Below are positions 27,764-37,171 of a DNA stretch of 64,000 nucleotides, piece after piece. A program made the translations under genes and the position numbers. The stretch is from NORP240 sp942492445 (lineage in GTDB: Bacteria > Pseudomonadota > Gammaproteobacteria > Pseudomonadales > Pseudohongiellaceae). The notes under the pieces are model-generated. The model was not told where the DNA came from. It worked only from the letters and a program-made list of their open reading frames with translations, and made no database searches. The DNA lies in the NCBI GenBank assembly GCA_942492445.1, contig CALOEW010000047.1, positions 1-64,000 of the forward strand, written 5' to 3'. The first letter of the stretch is position 1. Each line of letters starts with the position of its first letter.

Positions 27764-28030
27764 TGCATTCAAGGGGTTGAAGGATTGTCGTGTATTCGTG
27801 TATTCGTGGAAGTGTGGCTTTGAGCGGCGCGCCCGGCAGGGGTGTCCTGTGGCTGCGGACCGCGCCCCTCCGGGGTGCCCTCACTCAGAAAAATGCCCTG
27901 GAAAACGGTCATTTTTCCTCCCTCGGCGCTGGTCCTTTTATTGCAGCCCCAGGATACCCCTGCCGGCCACGCCTTGGTTGAGTGAGGGATTCCTTGTTCA
28001 GTGACCTCGATTCCTGCCATCAGTTATTGC
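27764..28030 (+). repeat. Structured repeat, copy B
   Basis: A direct copy of A. Outer arms are 27833-27856 with 27943-27966; one of the two mismatched positions is a G-T wobble. The inner stem is 27888-27895 with 27910-27917. The sequence just upstream (27657-27716) recurs at 2450-2507. Confidence 0.8.
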
Positions 28031-28083
28031 CTTAGGCACGACTGCTTTAATGACGCTAGAAACGGTTTCCCTAAAGGTACTCC

Positions 28084-29763
28084 CTAAAGGTATTTGTCAG
28101 TGACTGCGCCTTCCGATGCAGAAGATACAGTTTTCGCATACTTGGCCAGTACCCCCCGCTGATATCGCGGTTCGGGGCGTTGCCAATTGGCCAGCCTGGC
28201 GCTGATCTGGGCGTTGTCCAGGTGCAGTGTAAGTTCATTGGCCTCGGCATCGATGGTAATACGGTCTCCATTTTCAACAACCCCGATGGGCCCGCCTTCA
28301 ATGGCTTCCGGGGTGACATGGCCAACCACGAAACCGTGGCTGCCGCCGGAAAACCGGCCATCGGTAATCAGGGCAACATCCTTGCCGAGTCCCTTGCCCA
28401 TGATTGCAGAAGTAGGGCTTAGCATCTCGCGCATGCCTGGTGCGCCTTTCGGCCCTTCGTAGCGGATAACAATGACGTCGCCGGCCACCACGGTTCCACC
28501 CAGAATTCCCTTAAGGCATTCTTCTTCGGAATTGAACACTCGCGCCGTTCCGGTGAATTTCAGACCTTCTTTCCCGGTAATTTTGGCCACCGACCCCTCG
28601 GGTGCCAGGTTGCCCCTGAGAATTACCAGATGACTGTCTTTCTTTATGGGATTCTCGAAGGGATAGACGATATCCTGGCCTTGTGGATAGGGATTCACGC
28701 TCTCCAGATTTTCCGCGAGTGTCCTGCCTGTCACGGTAAGGCAGCTGCCATCAAGCATGCCCCGATCCAGCATGGTTTTCATCAGCGGCTGGATACCGCC
28801 TATTTTGATCAGCTCCGACATCAGATACTTGCCACTGGGACGCAGATCGGCAACCACCGGTGTGGATTTTCCAATTCGCGAAAAGTCGTCCAGGTTCAGT
28901 TCAATGCCGATCGAGTGGGCCATGGCGAGCAGATGCAGCACTGCATTGGTGGACCCTCCCAGGGCGATCACTACTTTTATTGCATTTTCGAAGGCCGGTC
29001 CGGTCATGATATCGGACGGCTTGATGTCGCTTTCTATCAACTGCATGATGGCGGCGCCGGCCCTGCGACAATCATTCTGCTTTTCCTCGGAGACGGCATC
29101 CTGTGCCGAGCTGTTGGGAAGGCTCATGCCCAGCGCCTCAATCGCTGAAGCCATCGTGTTGGCAGTATACATGCCGCCACAGGAACCAGGACCCGGAATC
29201 GCGGTCTCCTCTATCTCCTTGAGTTCGATATCTGACACCGTACCCCTGGCATGGCCGCCGACCGCTTCAAACACTGATATGATGTCGGTATGGTTTTTTC
29301 CCGGCTGGATCGTCCCACCATATATAAACAGGGAAGGGCGGTTGAGCCTCGCCATACCGATCAGGCAACCTGGCATATTCTTGTCACAACCGCCGATAGT
29401 GATAATCCCGTCATGCCCCATGCAGCCGGAAACTGTCTCGATGGAGTCGGCGATCACCTCCCTGGAAACCAGCGAGTACTTCATGCCCTCGGTTCCCATG
29501 GATATGCCGTCTGATATGGTTATCGTGTTATATATGACGCCTTTTCCGTTGGCGGCGTCGACGGCAGAATTGACACTTTCGGCGAGTCTGTTGATGTGCA
29601 TATTGCAGGGAGTGACCATGCTCCAGGTAGAAGCGATCCCCACCTGTGGTTTTTTGAAATCCGCATCGTTGAACCCAACCGCACGCAACATGGCCCGGCT
29701 TGGTGCCTGCTCCACTCCGTCAACGACGATGTGAGAATATTTTCTTGGGTCTTTTTTGCTCAT
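28084..29763 (-). CDS. ilvD: Dihydroxy-acid dehydratase
   Basis: A 559-residue enzyme of valine, leucine and isoleucine synthesis that dehydrates 2,3-dihydroxy acids to 2-keto acids in the cytoplasm. It has the Fe-S cluster cysteines in TPCNMHI, GGCDKNMPGC and GSCGGMYTANTM, and the DGRFSGGSHGFVVGHVTPEA signature near the C-terminus. The length is that of the short IlvD/Edd class carrying a [2Fe-2S]-type cluster. It stands alone, divergent from the Ada-AlkA gene, with no other ilv gene in the window. Confidence 0.96.
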   Translation of the reverse strand: MSKKDPRKYSHIVVDGVEQAPSRAMLRAVGFNDADFKKPQVGIASTWSMVTPCNMHINRLAESVNSAVDAANGKGVIYNTITISDGISMGTEGMKYSLVSREVIADSIETVSGCMGHDGIITIGGCDKNMPGCLIGMARLNRPSLFIYGGTIQPGKNHTDIISVFEAVGGHARGTVSDIELKEIEETAIPGPGSCGGMYTANTMASAIEALGMSLPNSSAQDAVSEEKQNDCRRAGAAIMQLIESDIKPSDIMTGPAFENAIKVVIALGGSTNAVLHLLAMAHSIGIELNLDDFSRIGKSTPVVADLRPSGKYLMSELIKIGGIQPLMKTMLDRGMLDGSCLTVTGRTLAENLESVNPYPQGQDIVYPFENPIKKDSHLVILRGNLAPEGSVAKITGKEGLKFTGTARVFNSEEECLKGILGGTVVAGDVIVIRYEGPKGAPGMREMLSPTSAIMGKGLGKDVALITDGRFSGGSHGFVVGHVTPEAIEGGPIGVVENGDRITIDAEANELTLHLDNAQISARLANWQRPEPRYQRGVLAKYAKTVSSASEGAVTDKYL

Positions 29764-30037
29764 AGAATCTTACTTGGTCTGAACTGGTTTTTAAGCATCG
29801 ACTCCAGACTGCAAAGAACCTTGGACGCAGTGTTGCGGGCCGGGCAGTTTCCAGCGGGTCGATGACGTCGTGCACTATACAACAAAGTCGCTGTAGATGG
29901 CCATTGCAAGCAGTCGGGGGGTGACGATTACGACTGGAAATTGGTTGTTGATGAGGTCCGAAAATGGCCAGAATCCACACGTGCCTTGCTGTAGACTTTA
30001 ACGGAGAATTAACGCTGAATCGGAAACCCGGAGTTAC

Positions 30038-31543
30038 GTGGTGGTAAGCGACAATGAAGTGTTCGAGATGGCGCGACAGGCCCGCGACCCGCGATTCGAC
30101 GGTCGTTTTTTCGTAGGTGTCGTCAGCACCGGCATTTACTGTCGGCCGGTGTGCCCGGTTCGTATTCCAAAACGGGAGAATGTCATTCTCTACCCGACCG
30201 CAGCGGCGGCGGCGCAAGCAGGCCTGCGGCCCTGCTTGCGCTGTCGTCCGGAAACGTCGCCGGGTACTCCGGCGTGGCTGGGGTCGTCCTACACGGTCTC
30301 ACGGGCGCTGCAGTTGATCAATCAGGGTGAGCCTCGCCATGACTCGGCAGCTATGCTGGCTTCAGAGCTTGGTATAACCTCAAGGCAGCTGTGCAGGTTA
30401 TTCAGAAAACATCTGGGTGCGTCACCGAAGGCGGTAATGCTGACCCGCCGCCTGCATTTTGCCAAACAGTTACTGGACGAGACCGACCTGCCGATCTCCG
30501 AAATCTGCTTTGCTTCGGGTTTCGGCAGTATCCGGAGGTTCAACGATGTGATCAGAACCAGTTACGGGACCTCGCCAACCCGGCTTCGGCGGGGAGGCAA
30601 GTCACAGTCCGGGCAGGAAGGAATCTGTATCAGATTGAATTACCGGCCGCCCTTCGACTGGCGCACGATGTTGAAATTTTTCGCCCTGCGCGCGATCCCG
30701 GGGGTGGAATCGGTTGCTGCGACCGGTTACCGGCGCTCATTCGGGCTGGAAGGTGTGTCCGGGCACCTGCAGTTGGAGTTTGCCGGGCCGGGGAACAGTG
30801 CCCGTCTGCGAATTTTTTATCCAGATTCCAGCCGTCTGCTGCAGATTGTCGAACGGGTCCGGCAGCAATTCGATCTCAGGGCAGACAGCGCCCGGATCGA
30901 TTCGTATCTCAGCTCCGCTGATCCGCAGCTGGCGGCGATCATTGCCTCCTGTCCGGGGATCCGTGTGCCTGGTAGTTGGGACGGACTGGAAATTGCCGTC
31001 AGGGCAATTGTCGGTCAGCAGGTCTCTGTGCAGGCCGCTACCACGCTAATGGGCCGCCTGGTGGCACGTACCGGAGTCGAATTCCCGGAGGCCGTACCAC
31101 AGAGTGGTGGCGTAATCTGCAGGCTGTTTCCGGGTGCCGCGCGTCTTGCAGATGCCGACTTGACAGGGTTGGGCATCACCGCTCAAAGGATTGCGGCCAT
31201 TCAATCATTGGCCCGGTCGGTAGCGGACGGGGAACTGGAATTCGATGGCATCGTTGATCCTGGCGGATTCAGTCGGAAACTCTGCCTGGTCAGAGGAATC
31301 GGCGAGTGGACAGCGCAGTACATAGCACTTCGAGCCCTGCGGGATCCTGATGCGTTTCCCCATGGTGATCTGATTCTGCGCCGGGCACTGACTGCCGGAG
31401 CAGCCCCGCTGAGCCCGCGCAGGTTGCTGACGAGGGCGGAGCCCTGGCGCCCCTGGCGTGCCTATGCGGTCATGTTGCTATGGCGGCATTATCAACGTGA
31501 AACTCATCGACACCCGACGGACGCTTGCACAGCAGTTCCATAA
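30038..31543 (+). CDS. Ada N-domain / AraC / AlkA fusion (3-methyladenine glycosylase)
   Basis: A 501-residue alkylation-repair protein. Residues 1-80 are the Ada zinc domain with four cysteines (GIYCRPVCP and RPCLRCRPE); the methyl-accepting cysteine repairs methylphosphotriesters. Residues about 85-185 are an AraC helix-turn-helix (LGITSRQLCRLFRKHLG). Residues about 200-490 are an AlkA DNA glycosylase with the helix-hairpin-helix LCLVRGIGEWTAQYIALR and its catalytic aspartate in DPDAFPHGD. GTG 30038 (or 30041) is the start. ogt follows 20 bases later, so sensing, base excision and direct reversal share one operon, probably self-activated by the methylated Ada domain. Confidence 0.93.
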   Translation: MVVSDNEVFEMARQARDPRFDGRFFVGVVSTGIYCRPVCPVRIPKRENVILYPTAAAAAQAGLRPCLRCRPETSPGTPAWLGSSYTVSRALQLINQGEPRHDSAAMLASELGITSRQLCRLFRKHLGASPKAVMLTRRLHFAKQLLDETDLPISEICFASGFGSIRRFNDVIRTSYGTSPTRLRRGGKSQSGQEGICIRLNYRPPFDWRTMLKFFALRAIPGVESVAATGYRRSFGLEGVSGHLQLEFAGPGNSARLRIFYPDSSRLLQIVERVRQQFDLRADSARIDSYLSSADPQLAAIIASCPGIRVPGSWDGLEIAVRAIVGQQVSVQAATTLMGRLVARTGVEFPEAVPQSGGVICRLFPGAARLADADLTGLGITAQRIAAIQSLARSVADGELEFDGIVDPGGFSRKLCLVRGIGEWTAQYIALRALRDPDAFPHGDLILRRALTAGAAPLSPRRLLTRAEPWRPWRAYAVMLLWRHYQRETHRHPTDACTAVP

Positions 31544-31563
31544 TCAATCAGAGGGTCCTTGGG

Positions 31564-32100
31564 ATGGAAAGTATGCAGAATCTTTACTACGACTATATGG
31601 CCTCACCCATCGGCAATCTGCTGCTGGCGGGGGATGGCGAGAGCCTGGTGCAAATCGGGTTTCCAGCAGGGAAGGCGGCACTGCGGCACCAGCCGGACTG
31701 GGTGCATGATCGTTCCTTGTTCCTTCAGGTAAAAGAGCAGTTGCGTGAATATTTCGCAGGTGAACTCCGTGAGTTCACGGTGCCGCTGGCCCCCCGGGGA
31801 ACAGACTTCCAGTTACAGGTCTGGATTGCGCTGCGCTCCATACCTTATGGAGAGAGGATAAGCTACGGTGAACTTGCCAGTCAGATAGGCAGGCCGAAGG
31901 CCAGTCGTGCGGTCGGTTCAGCGAATGGCAGAAATCCGCTTCCCATAATAATTCCCTGCCACAGGGTGGTTGGTAGCAGTGGGGCTCTTGTGGGGTTCGG
32001 TGGTGGCTTGGAAGCCAAGCAGGCCCTGCTAGAACTGGAACGAAAAGTTGTAGAAGGCAGGCGCTTTTCGGGCCAGGCAGAAAAGCCGTCAATCCAGTAA
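31564..32100 (+). CDS. ogt: Methylated-DNA--protein-cysteine methyltransferase
   Basis: A 178-residue suicide methyltransferase that removes methyl groups from O6-methylguanine. The acceptor motif IIPCHRVVGSSG and the RPKASRAVGSANGRNP helix with the arginine finger are intact. ATG 31564 is chosen over the longer frame from 31525; ATG 31573 is also possible. It is the second gene of the operon with the Ada-AlkA fusion, replacing the Ogt domain that E. coli Ada carries. Its end overlaps the convergent hydrolase gene by 12 bases. Confidence 0.95.
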   Translation: MESMQNLYYDYMASPIGNLLLAGDGESLVQIGFPAGKAALRHQPDWVHDRSLFLQVKEQLREYFAGELREFTVPLAPRGTDFQLQVWIALRSIPYGERISYGELASQIGRPKASRAVGSANGRNPLPIIIPCHRVVGSSGALVGFGGGLEAKQALLELERKVVEGRRFSGQAEKPSIQ

Positions 32101-33081
32101 TTCCCTGACAGCCGCAATCACCGCGTCAGGTCGCTGAACCGGAAGGTCATGACCGGCGCCTGTTACAATGTGCCTGGCAACCAGGTTGCTGAAATTTCTC
32201 TGATCTGAAGCAGGGTTCGTTGAAGGCGGACCAAACCCGCTCGCTGCTGCACGCAGCACTACCGTAGGAACTTCAATCGGTGGGCGCCCGGCCAGGAACT
32301 GCTCCAGCTGCAGAAATCTTTCCTCCCCCGGAGCATTGGCATGACGGTGGCGATACGAGTGGACTACAACGTCGACGAAATCAGGGTTGTCGAATGAGGA
32401 AGCGGAGCGTTGGTAATCAGCATCGCTGTAACTCCATTGCGGAGACCAGGTCTCCCACAGATACCTGATGATGTCATGGCGATTGTTCTCGAGTCCCGCT
32501 CTTCCCCTTTCGGTATTGAAATACCATTGATACCACAGCAGCGCTTCCAGCGCTGCCGGCGCAGGTGGTCCCTCCCGGGTGGTGTCCTGGACCGAGTAAC
32601 CACCGATCGAAACGAGGCCCAGAATACGATCCGGGTCCGTGATCGCAGCAATACAGGCTGCCCGATTACCCCAGTCGAAACCGGCAATAACAGCTCGGTC
32701 TAATCCCGCGGCTGCGCAAAAATCCACCAGGTCCTGTGCCAGAGCCGCCTGTTCCGCCATTCTTGGCGTTGTGCTATCTACAAAGCGGGTAGGACCATAG
32801 CCCCGTAAATAGGGCATCAGGACATTGAAGCCCTGATCAGTCAGGCCCGGAACCACGCCATCGAAGGAGCGTACATCGTAGGGAAAGCCGTGTAGCAGTA
32901 TCACGGGCTGGCCGGCTGGATCACCGTATTGCTCAAAGCCAACATCCAGTACCGGAGTTCTCAGCTGGTAAAGATTGCCAGCTTGCGCTGTTATCGGACT
33001 GGATTCAGAAAGCCTGTCGCCCAGTGTTGCCGCCCCCAGCAAAATTCCTGTTCGTAAGAAGTCGCGTCTACTGCTGCTCAT
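32089..33081 (-). CDS. Alpha/beta hydrolase with Tat-type signal (epoxide-hydrolase-like)
   Basis: A 330-residue hydrolase. The N-terminus SRRDFLRTG is a twin-arginine signal, so the protein is predicted to be exported. LLHGFPYD is the oxyanion-hole segment. GFDWGNRAA carries an aspartate nucleophile, as in epoxide hydrolases and haloalkane dehalogenases rather than serine esterases. GAGHDLPVQRPD holds the catalytic histidine. Substrate unknown. The 3' end overlaps ogt by 12 bases, tail to tail. Confidence 0.85.
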   Translation of the reverse strand: MSSSRRDFLRTGILLGAATLGDRLSESSPITAQAGNLYQLRTPVLDVGFEQYGDPAGQPVILLHGFPYDVRSFDGVVPGLTDQGFNVLMPYLRGYGPTRFVDSTTPRMAEQAALAQDLVDFCAAAGLDRAVIAGFDWGNRAACIAAITDPDRILGLVSIGGYSVQDTTREGPPAPAALEALLWYQWYFNTERGRAGLENNRHDIIRYLWETWSPQWSYSDADYQRSASSFDNPDFVDVVVHSYRHRHANAPGEERFLQLEQFLAGRPPIEVPTVVLRAAASGFGPPSTNPASDQRNFSNLVARHIVTGAGHDLPVQRPDAVIAAVRELLD

Positions 33082-33305
33082 CGTGCAGATTTTCCGGGAG
33101 ACTTGATCAGAAGTTCCATAAGGTAGTGCAACCCGGATTCAAGGTCAATTCCGTACCTGATTGGCAGCGGCCGGAAAGTGGCCGGAAAGAAGCACCTGCG
33201 GCTGGACCGGACGGTCAAGCTTGGTCATGGCATGTTCAAGAAGCCTGTCAGAACGCCGACGGGCGCCGAAACCGGTCAGTGCTTGTAACACCGGCCGGTT
33301 TCCTT

Positions 33306-33470
33306 CTATTCCCGGGCCGTGACTACAGACGCCTGTGCCCGATCCGCTGATTTGCTGCTATCCCCGGCTTCTGTCTTGTTGACCATAACACTGAGAATTC
33401 CTACCAGAACCATTATGGCAACCACGTTCAATAACAGAATGAACATATCGATGCTTTTATCTTTCGTCAT
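33306..33470 (-). CDS. 54-residue single-TM microprotein
   Basis: An ATG frame of 55 codons (including stop), preceded by a strong GGGAGGGC site eight bases upstream. The product starts MTKDKSIDMF, has one long hydrophobic helix (about residues 9-30, ILLLNVVAIMVLVGILSVMV) and a hydrophilic tail rich in Ser, Ala and Glu. It resembles small inner-membrane accessory proteins, but I know no family. It lies alone between two minus-strand genes in an otherwise empty 630-base stretch. The rest of that stretch (33082-33305 and 33471-33712) shows nothing I can support. Confidence 0.6.
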   Translation of the reverse strand: MTKDKSIDMFILLLNVVAIMVLVGILSVMVNKTEAGDSSKSADRAQASVVTARE

Positions 33471-33712
33471 TACTTTGCCCTCCCTGCAAGATAATCAACG
33501 CTGCACAGATAAATCTTGCAAGATCCGTACCCGTCAAAAATAACTAATAAAAACAGATAGATATGGAAAAGGCACTGAACAGAATGTTAAAAATATTGAC
33601 GAAATATGGGGTCGGTCCAGAATTCGAGTAAGGCAGACTGACAGTGTGTCAGGCGGTTACAATCGCGTATAGGCTATGCCGAACGACCATTTGATCGGCG
33701 TTCTTTAATACA

Positions 33713-35641
33713 TCAGTTGCTGACTGAAACCGGACGATCACCGTAGGTTGAGACTACGCCTCTGTTGTCGGTGAGCCTGATGGCCAGTGTGTACCTTCCG
33801 TTAGCTAATGAACGGGTATCCAGTTCGTAGTCAAAGCCGAGATCCGGGGCGTTGGGGTCACTGTCAACCTCCATCACGCGGACCACGTCAGGTCTGGTGA
33901 TGCCGTAGTTCAGCTGGGCAACTTCTATTCCATCGAGCAACAGGTGCACGGAATCAATTCCAATATCCTCCTCGTAGGCCCAGCCTTCGATGTGTGCAAT
34001 ACCACTGAGAACAGCACCCGAAACGGGGGGCTCGATCCAGGCTCTGGCGGGGAATGGGCACTGATTGGACGCGAGCGCGGATGACTTATCGTCAGTCACG
34101 AAACTCTTCGCCTTATAGAAACTGAACTGCTTGTCCCCGGCATAGAGGGATAGCGTTGACAGATAATTCAGGTCAGCCACTTGCCGGCACATGGCACCGA
34201 TGGCAATTTCTTTGTCCGGGACTGTCAGAGTACTGTCTTCGGTAATAAAGAGCACGGGTTGGCCGTCGTGGTCCGGCAGGTCGGAGACAATCATGCCCCA
34301 CAGTTCCAGTTGTACGCGACGGCCGTCTCTTCGCGATTTGTCATTGTCGAGAGTCCAGGTCTGCCTGCTGACACCCCAGAACATGAGCTGGGCGGCAGTG
34401 TAGTAGTTGTCCGTGACAATTAAGGGAGCCTGGTTATAAAAGTTACGTTCCAGTACTGTCCCGGTGTGCGATGAAAATTCTGACCATCCCGCCATTTTAT
34501 TGGACAGAACACCACTCCCTGTGAGGATCTGCAGCGGTGTCTGAAAAGCCTGGGAGCCGATTGCAGCCAGTGCCAGCAGTGAACCGCAATAGCCCAGGCC
34601 GGGTATACTTTTTATCAGGAAACCGGCGAGGGCAGGGTTCCAGTGGTTCTTTGCCCAGCGGGCTGTCCCTTCAAGCGCGGCCGGAGTGTAAACCAGTAGG
34701 GGGAAATAGCCCGAAAGGGGCCAGTGGACGGATGTGCTGGATGAGTCGGTCCATGGCGCAAGTAACAGGTATACCAGCAAATTCACGAGGGCGATACTGA
34801 GCAGTAGTGCCGCGCTTCGATTACCGCTTCTGGCCAGCTTGAACATGTGCCATGAGGTGACGCCGAACAGGAAATACAGGGGTGGCGTGACCAGACCTGC
34901 CTGCTTGAACACATGCAACAGCCCGCTCGCCTGAAACGACCAGGGATGTCGTTCTACAAGGTAGAAGCTGGCACTTGCCAGCTGGTGACTCAGGTTGAAC
35001 CAGATGACGGGAACCAGTCCGACACTTGCCATACTGCAAGCGAACCAGAACCATGGGTTTAGCCATTGCTTTCGTTCGGTTTTGAAAATCAGCAGAAATA
35101 GCAGGGCGGCTGCCGGATAAAGTAGAAACCGGTAATGAGTGCAGAGGCCCAGTGCCACGAACAGCCCGGTGGCCAACCAGTAGCGCGGTAGATTGGTACG
35201 CAGTGCGCGTTCAAAAAAGCCCGTTGACAGCAAACCGAAAAACAGCAGTGGTACATCGGGTACAGCCAGCAGTCCCAGAAAACCTCCCAGAGGGATACAC
35301 AGAGACAGCCCTGCTGACAATTGTGCCCTTAGGGTGTTGTTTGTAATCGGTCGGGCCAGCCAGTAGACAAGCAGAGGCACGCTGCTGCCCATCAGCAGGA
35401 ACAGAGACCGGGCCGCCAGTGTACTGCCGGGTTGAAGTGCTGAGCCCAGTCCTACCAGTAGAGACGTCATGAACGGCAGGTCGCTGTAGGCCAGAGCCGG
35501 TTTTGTGGAGGCGAGCCAGTAGAAGACTTCATCGCTGTAAAGATCGAGCCTGCTGGCCAGGAACAGTTTTATCAACGCCAACAGGGTTGCGCCACAGAAC
35601 AGCAGTACAGGGACGGGCTGAGATTTGAATGTGTAATTCAT
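33713..35641 (-). CDS. GT39/ArnT-like membrane glycosyltransferase with C-terminal beta domain
   Basis: A 642-residue inner-membrane protein. The N-terminal 400 residues have about ten helices, with the DLYSDEVFYWLAS loop that carries the conserved acidic pair of polyprenyl-phosphate glycosyltransferases (ArnT, PMT, GT39/83), and FLYPAAALLFLL-type helices. The C-terminal 240 residues are soluble and predicted periplasmic, and end in an Ig/cadherin-like module (SGAVLSGIAHIEGWAYEED, then RYTLAIRLTDNRG). Such enzymes add sugars to lipids or proteins. It shares strand and spacing with the next polytopic protein, so they may be one operon. Confidence 0.75.
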   Translation of the reverse strand: MNYTFKSQPVPVLLFCGATLLALIKLFLASRLDLYSDEVFYWLASTKPALAYSDLPFMTSLLVGLGSALQPGSTLAARSLFLLMGSSVPLLVYWLARPITNNTLRAQLSAGLSLCIPLGGFLGLLAVPDVPLLFFGLLSTGFFERALRTNLPRYWLATGLFVALGLCTHYRFLLYPAAALLFLLIFKTERKQWLNPWFWFACSMASVGLVPVIWFNLSHQLASASFYLVERHPWSFQASGLLHVFKQAGLVTPPLYFLFGVTSWHMFKLARSGNRSAALLLSIALVNLLVYLLLAPWTDSSSTSVHWPLSGYFPLLVYTPAALEGTARWAKNHWNPALAGFLIKSIPGLGYCGSLLALAAIGSQAFQTPLQILTGSGVLSNKMAGWSEFSSHTGTVLERNFYNQAPLIVTDNYYTAAQLMFWGVSRQTWTLDNDKSRRDGRRVQLELWGMIVSDLPDHDGQPVLFITEDSTLTVPDKEIAIGAMCRQVADLNYLSTLSLYAGDKQFSFYKAKSFVTDDKSSALASNQCPFPARAWIEPPVSGAVLSGIAHIEGWAYEEDIGIDSVHLLLDGIEVAQLNYGITRPDVVRVMEVDSDPNAPDLGFDYELDTRSLANGRYTLAIRLTDNRGVVSTYGDRPVSVSN

Positions 35642-35728
35642 GTTCCTGTGTTGAACTGAGGTTCCTTGATTTTTTCCGGGAGTGAATTGTTACAGCAGCT
35701 ACGCGCCATGACAATGGCCCACTGGGGA

Positions 35729-36988
35729 TTACCGACGGCTTTCTGCTGGCAAGCGGTAGAGAGAATTTCGGATAGCGCGGTCCAACAGCGCCGCGGCGTG
35801 CTCCGGGTCCGGATAATGGAGTGCGGAACCGCCGTTGCTCTGCCAGGATCGGATTCCATCAATCAGCCGCGCCCTCTCGCTGTGCAGATTGCCGAGATAG
35901 TAGAAAGAAGCGAGGTAAAGCGCTGCGAATGCCAGCAGCAACCCCAGGCGGGCCTGTCGGATTCCCAGCCTGCGATCGATACCCGACTGCAGGGCGGAAA
36001 CCGCTGCCAGCCCAGCGATCAGAAGGGTGTAAACCTGGTACCGGGATGCGATCAACTGACGGGTCCCCAACTCGTATCGGTACAAGGCAACCAGCATCAT
36101 TGACATCAGCAGGAACAGCAGGGTGTAGAACACGACCCGATTCTTTTCCCCGTAACCGCTGGCAGCCAGGAACAGGAAGCAGCCGTTGAGGAAGAGGCCT
36201 CCCAGCAGTGCCAGTGGCGCAAAGTGAAGGTAGCCGGCACAGGCAATCAGGTAACCTGTCGCCACCTGAGCCAGGGTGGGAAATGTGGGCTCCGTAACCA
36301 GTTCCGGGAGCACAGTACCGGGTCTGGTTGGCAATAGGAAAAAATACACGGTAAAACTCACCAGGCAAGCTGCTACCAGCACTCCGGTAGTGATCCTCCT
36401 CTGCTGCCGGTGGCCGGAACCGGTAACAGTCCACCATGACAGTAATGGCAGCAGAAGCAGGCCATTGCTGTTGATATAAGGTGCCGCCAGAGCCACCGTG
36501 ATTGCCAGTGCCCGGCTGGTTGGCGTTTCCCGGTTGTACAGGTAAAAACACACTACCGCGGCCAGCAATGAGGCATAGTTCTGGATCGCTGCTGTGGCCC
36601 AGGCCATGTTGGACCAGTGGAACAGAGAAAAAACACACAGGCACAGCAGTAACAACAAACTCCTGTCCGCCTGCCCCCGAAGCGAGCGGTAGAGCAGGAA
36701 TACCGCCCCGGTCAGGCAAAGACTTCCCGCGAAGATCAACAGCCTGAAGTCGACGCCTTGTCCCGTAAGCAGCGTTGCACCGGCCAACAGGCGGGTAAAT
36801 GCCAGCCTGTGGCTGACGTGCAGGTCGAACAGGCCATTGCTGAAATTTTCTCGGGAACCAAGCAGATAGAAAAGAATGCTGTCGTAATCGTCCTGCTGGG
36901 GGATATTGACGGCGAAGTGTGCCACCAGTCCGTAGAAAACGGCAGCTACCAGCAGCGAAAGGCACAGGAGGACAGATTGCTTGGGCAC
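35729..36988 (-). CDS. Polytopic membrane protein, glycosyltransferase-like
   Basis: A protein of about 419 residues with roughly ten hydrophobic helices. A first periplasmic loop contains PQQDDYDS, an acidic pair in the position expected of GT-C-type lipid-linked sugar transferases. No longer domain is recognisable. GTG 36988 starts right before a clear first helix (KQSVLLCLSLLVAAVF); the open frame reaches ATG 37048. It lies upstream of the ArnT-like gene on the same strand with an 87-base gap. Role in cell-envelope glycosylation is a guess from fold and neighbour. Confidence 0.55.
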   Translation of the reverse strand: MPKQSVLLCLSLLVAAVFYGLVAHFAVNIPQQDDYDSILFYLLGSRENFSNGLFDLHVSHRLAFTRLLAGATLLTGQGVDFRLLIFAGSLCLTGAVFLLYRSLRGQADRSLLLLLCLCVFSLFHWSNMAWATAAIQNYASLLAAVVCFYLYNRETPTSRALAITVALAAPYINSNGLLLLPLLSWWTVTGSGHRQQRRITTGVLVAACLVSFTVYFFLLPTRPGTVLPELVTEPTFPTLAQVATGYLIACAGYLHFAPLALLGGLFLNGCFLFLAASGYGEKNRVVFYTLLFLLMSMMLVALYRYELGTRQLIASRYQVYTLLIAGLAAVSALQSGIDRRLGIRQARLGLLLAFAALYLASFYYLGNLHSERARLIDGIRSWQSNGGSALHYPDPEHAAALLDRAIRNSLYRLPAESRR

Positions 36989-37171
36989 GTTCAGCGGCTC
37001 GGTGAAGAAAAGTCTGGCTGGGATGATACCGGCACCACGACAGAACATACCAGCTCTCGTCGCTTCAGTGCTTACGCTGTTAGGTTCCTTAGAGCCTGAT
37101 GCCGGGTTTTTGCGTTGCTTACGGGTGCGGTGTAGGATGCGGATGAACTGTAGTGAAGAGGACAGGTTGAA

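Larger units (their letters stand above)
26471..28083. other. Gene-free 1.6-kb region with repeats
   Basis: No frame here looks like a real protein. Several open frames exist, the longest 163 codons, but they run through the repeats and have no domain. The stretch holds two direct copies (27052-27324, 27764-28030) and one inverted diverged copy (about 27395-27565) of a structured element. Nothing is recognisable in 26471-27050. Confidence 0.7.

Noticed and set aside
27513..28004. A 163-codon frame in the 27-kb repeat region
   Set aside because: It is made of repeat sequence, runs through both arms of the hairpin and has no recognisable domain or ribosome site.
27052..28030. Repeats as a possible CRISPR array
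   Set aside because: Only two long direct copies and one inverted copy, without short regular repeats or cas genes.
28757..29734. A 325-codon plus-strand frame
   Set aside because: It is antisense to ilvD, whose motifs are complete.
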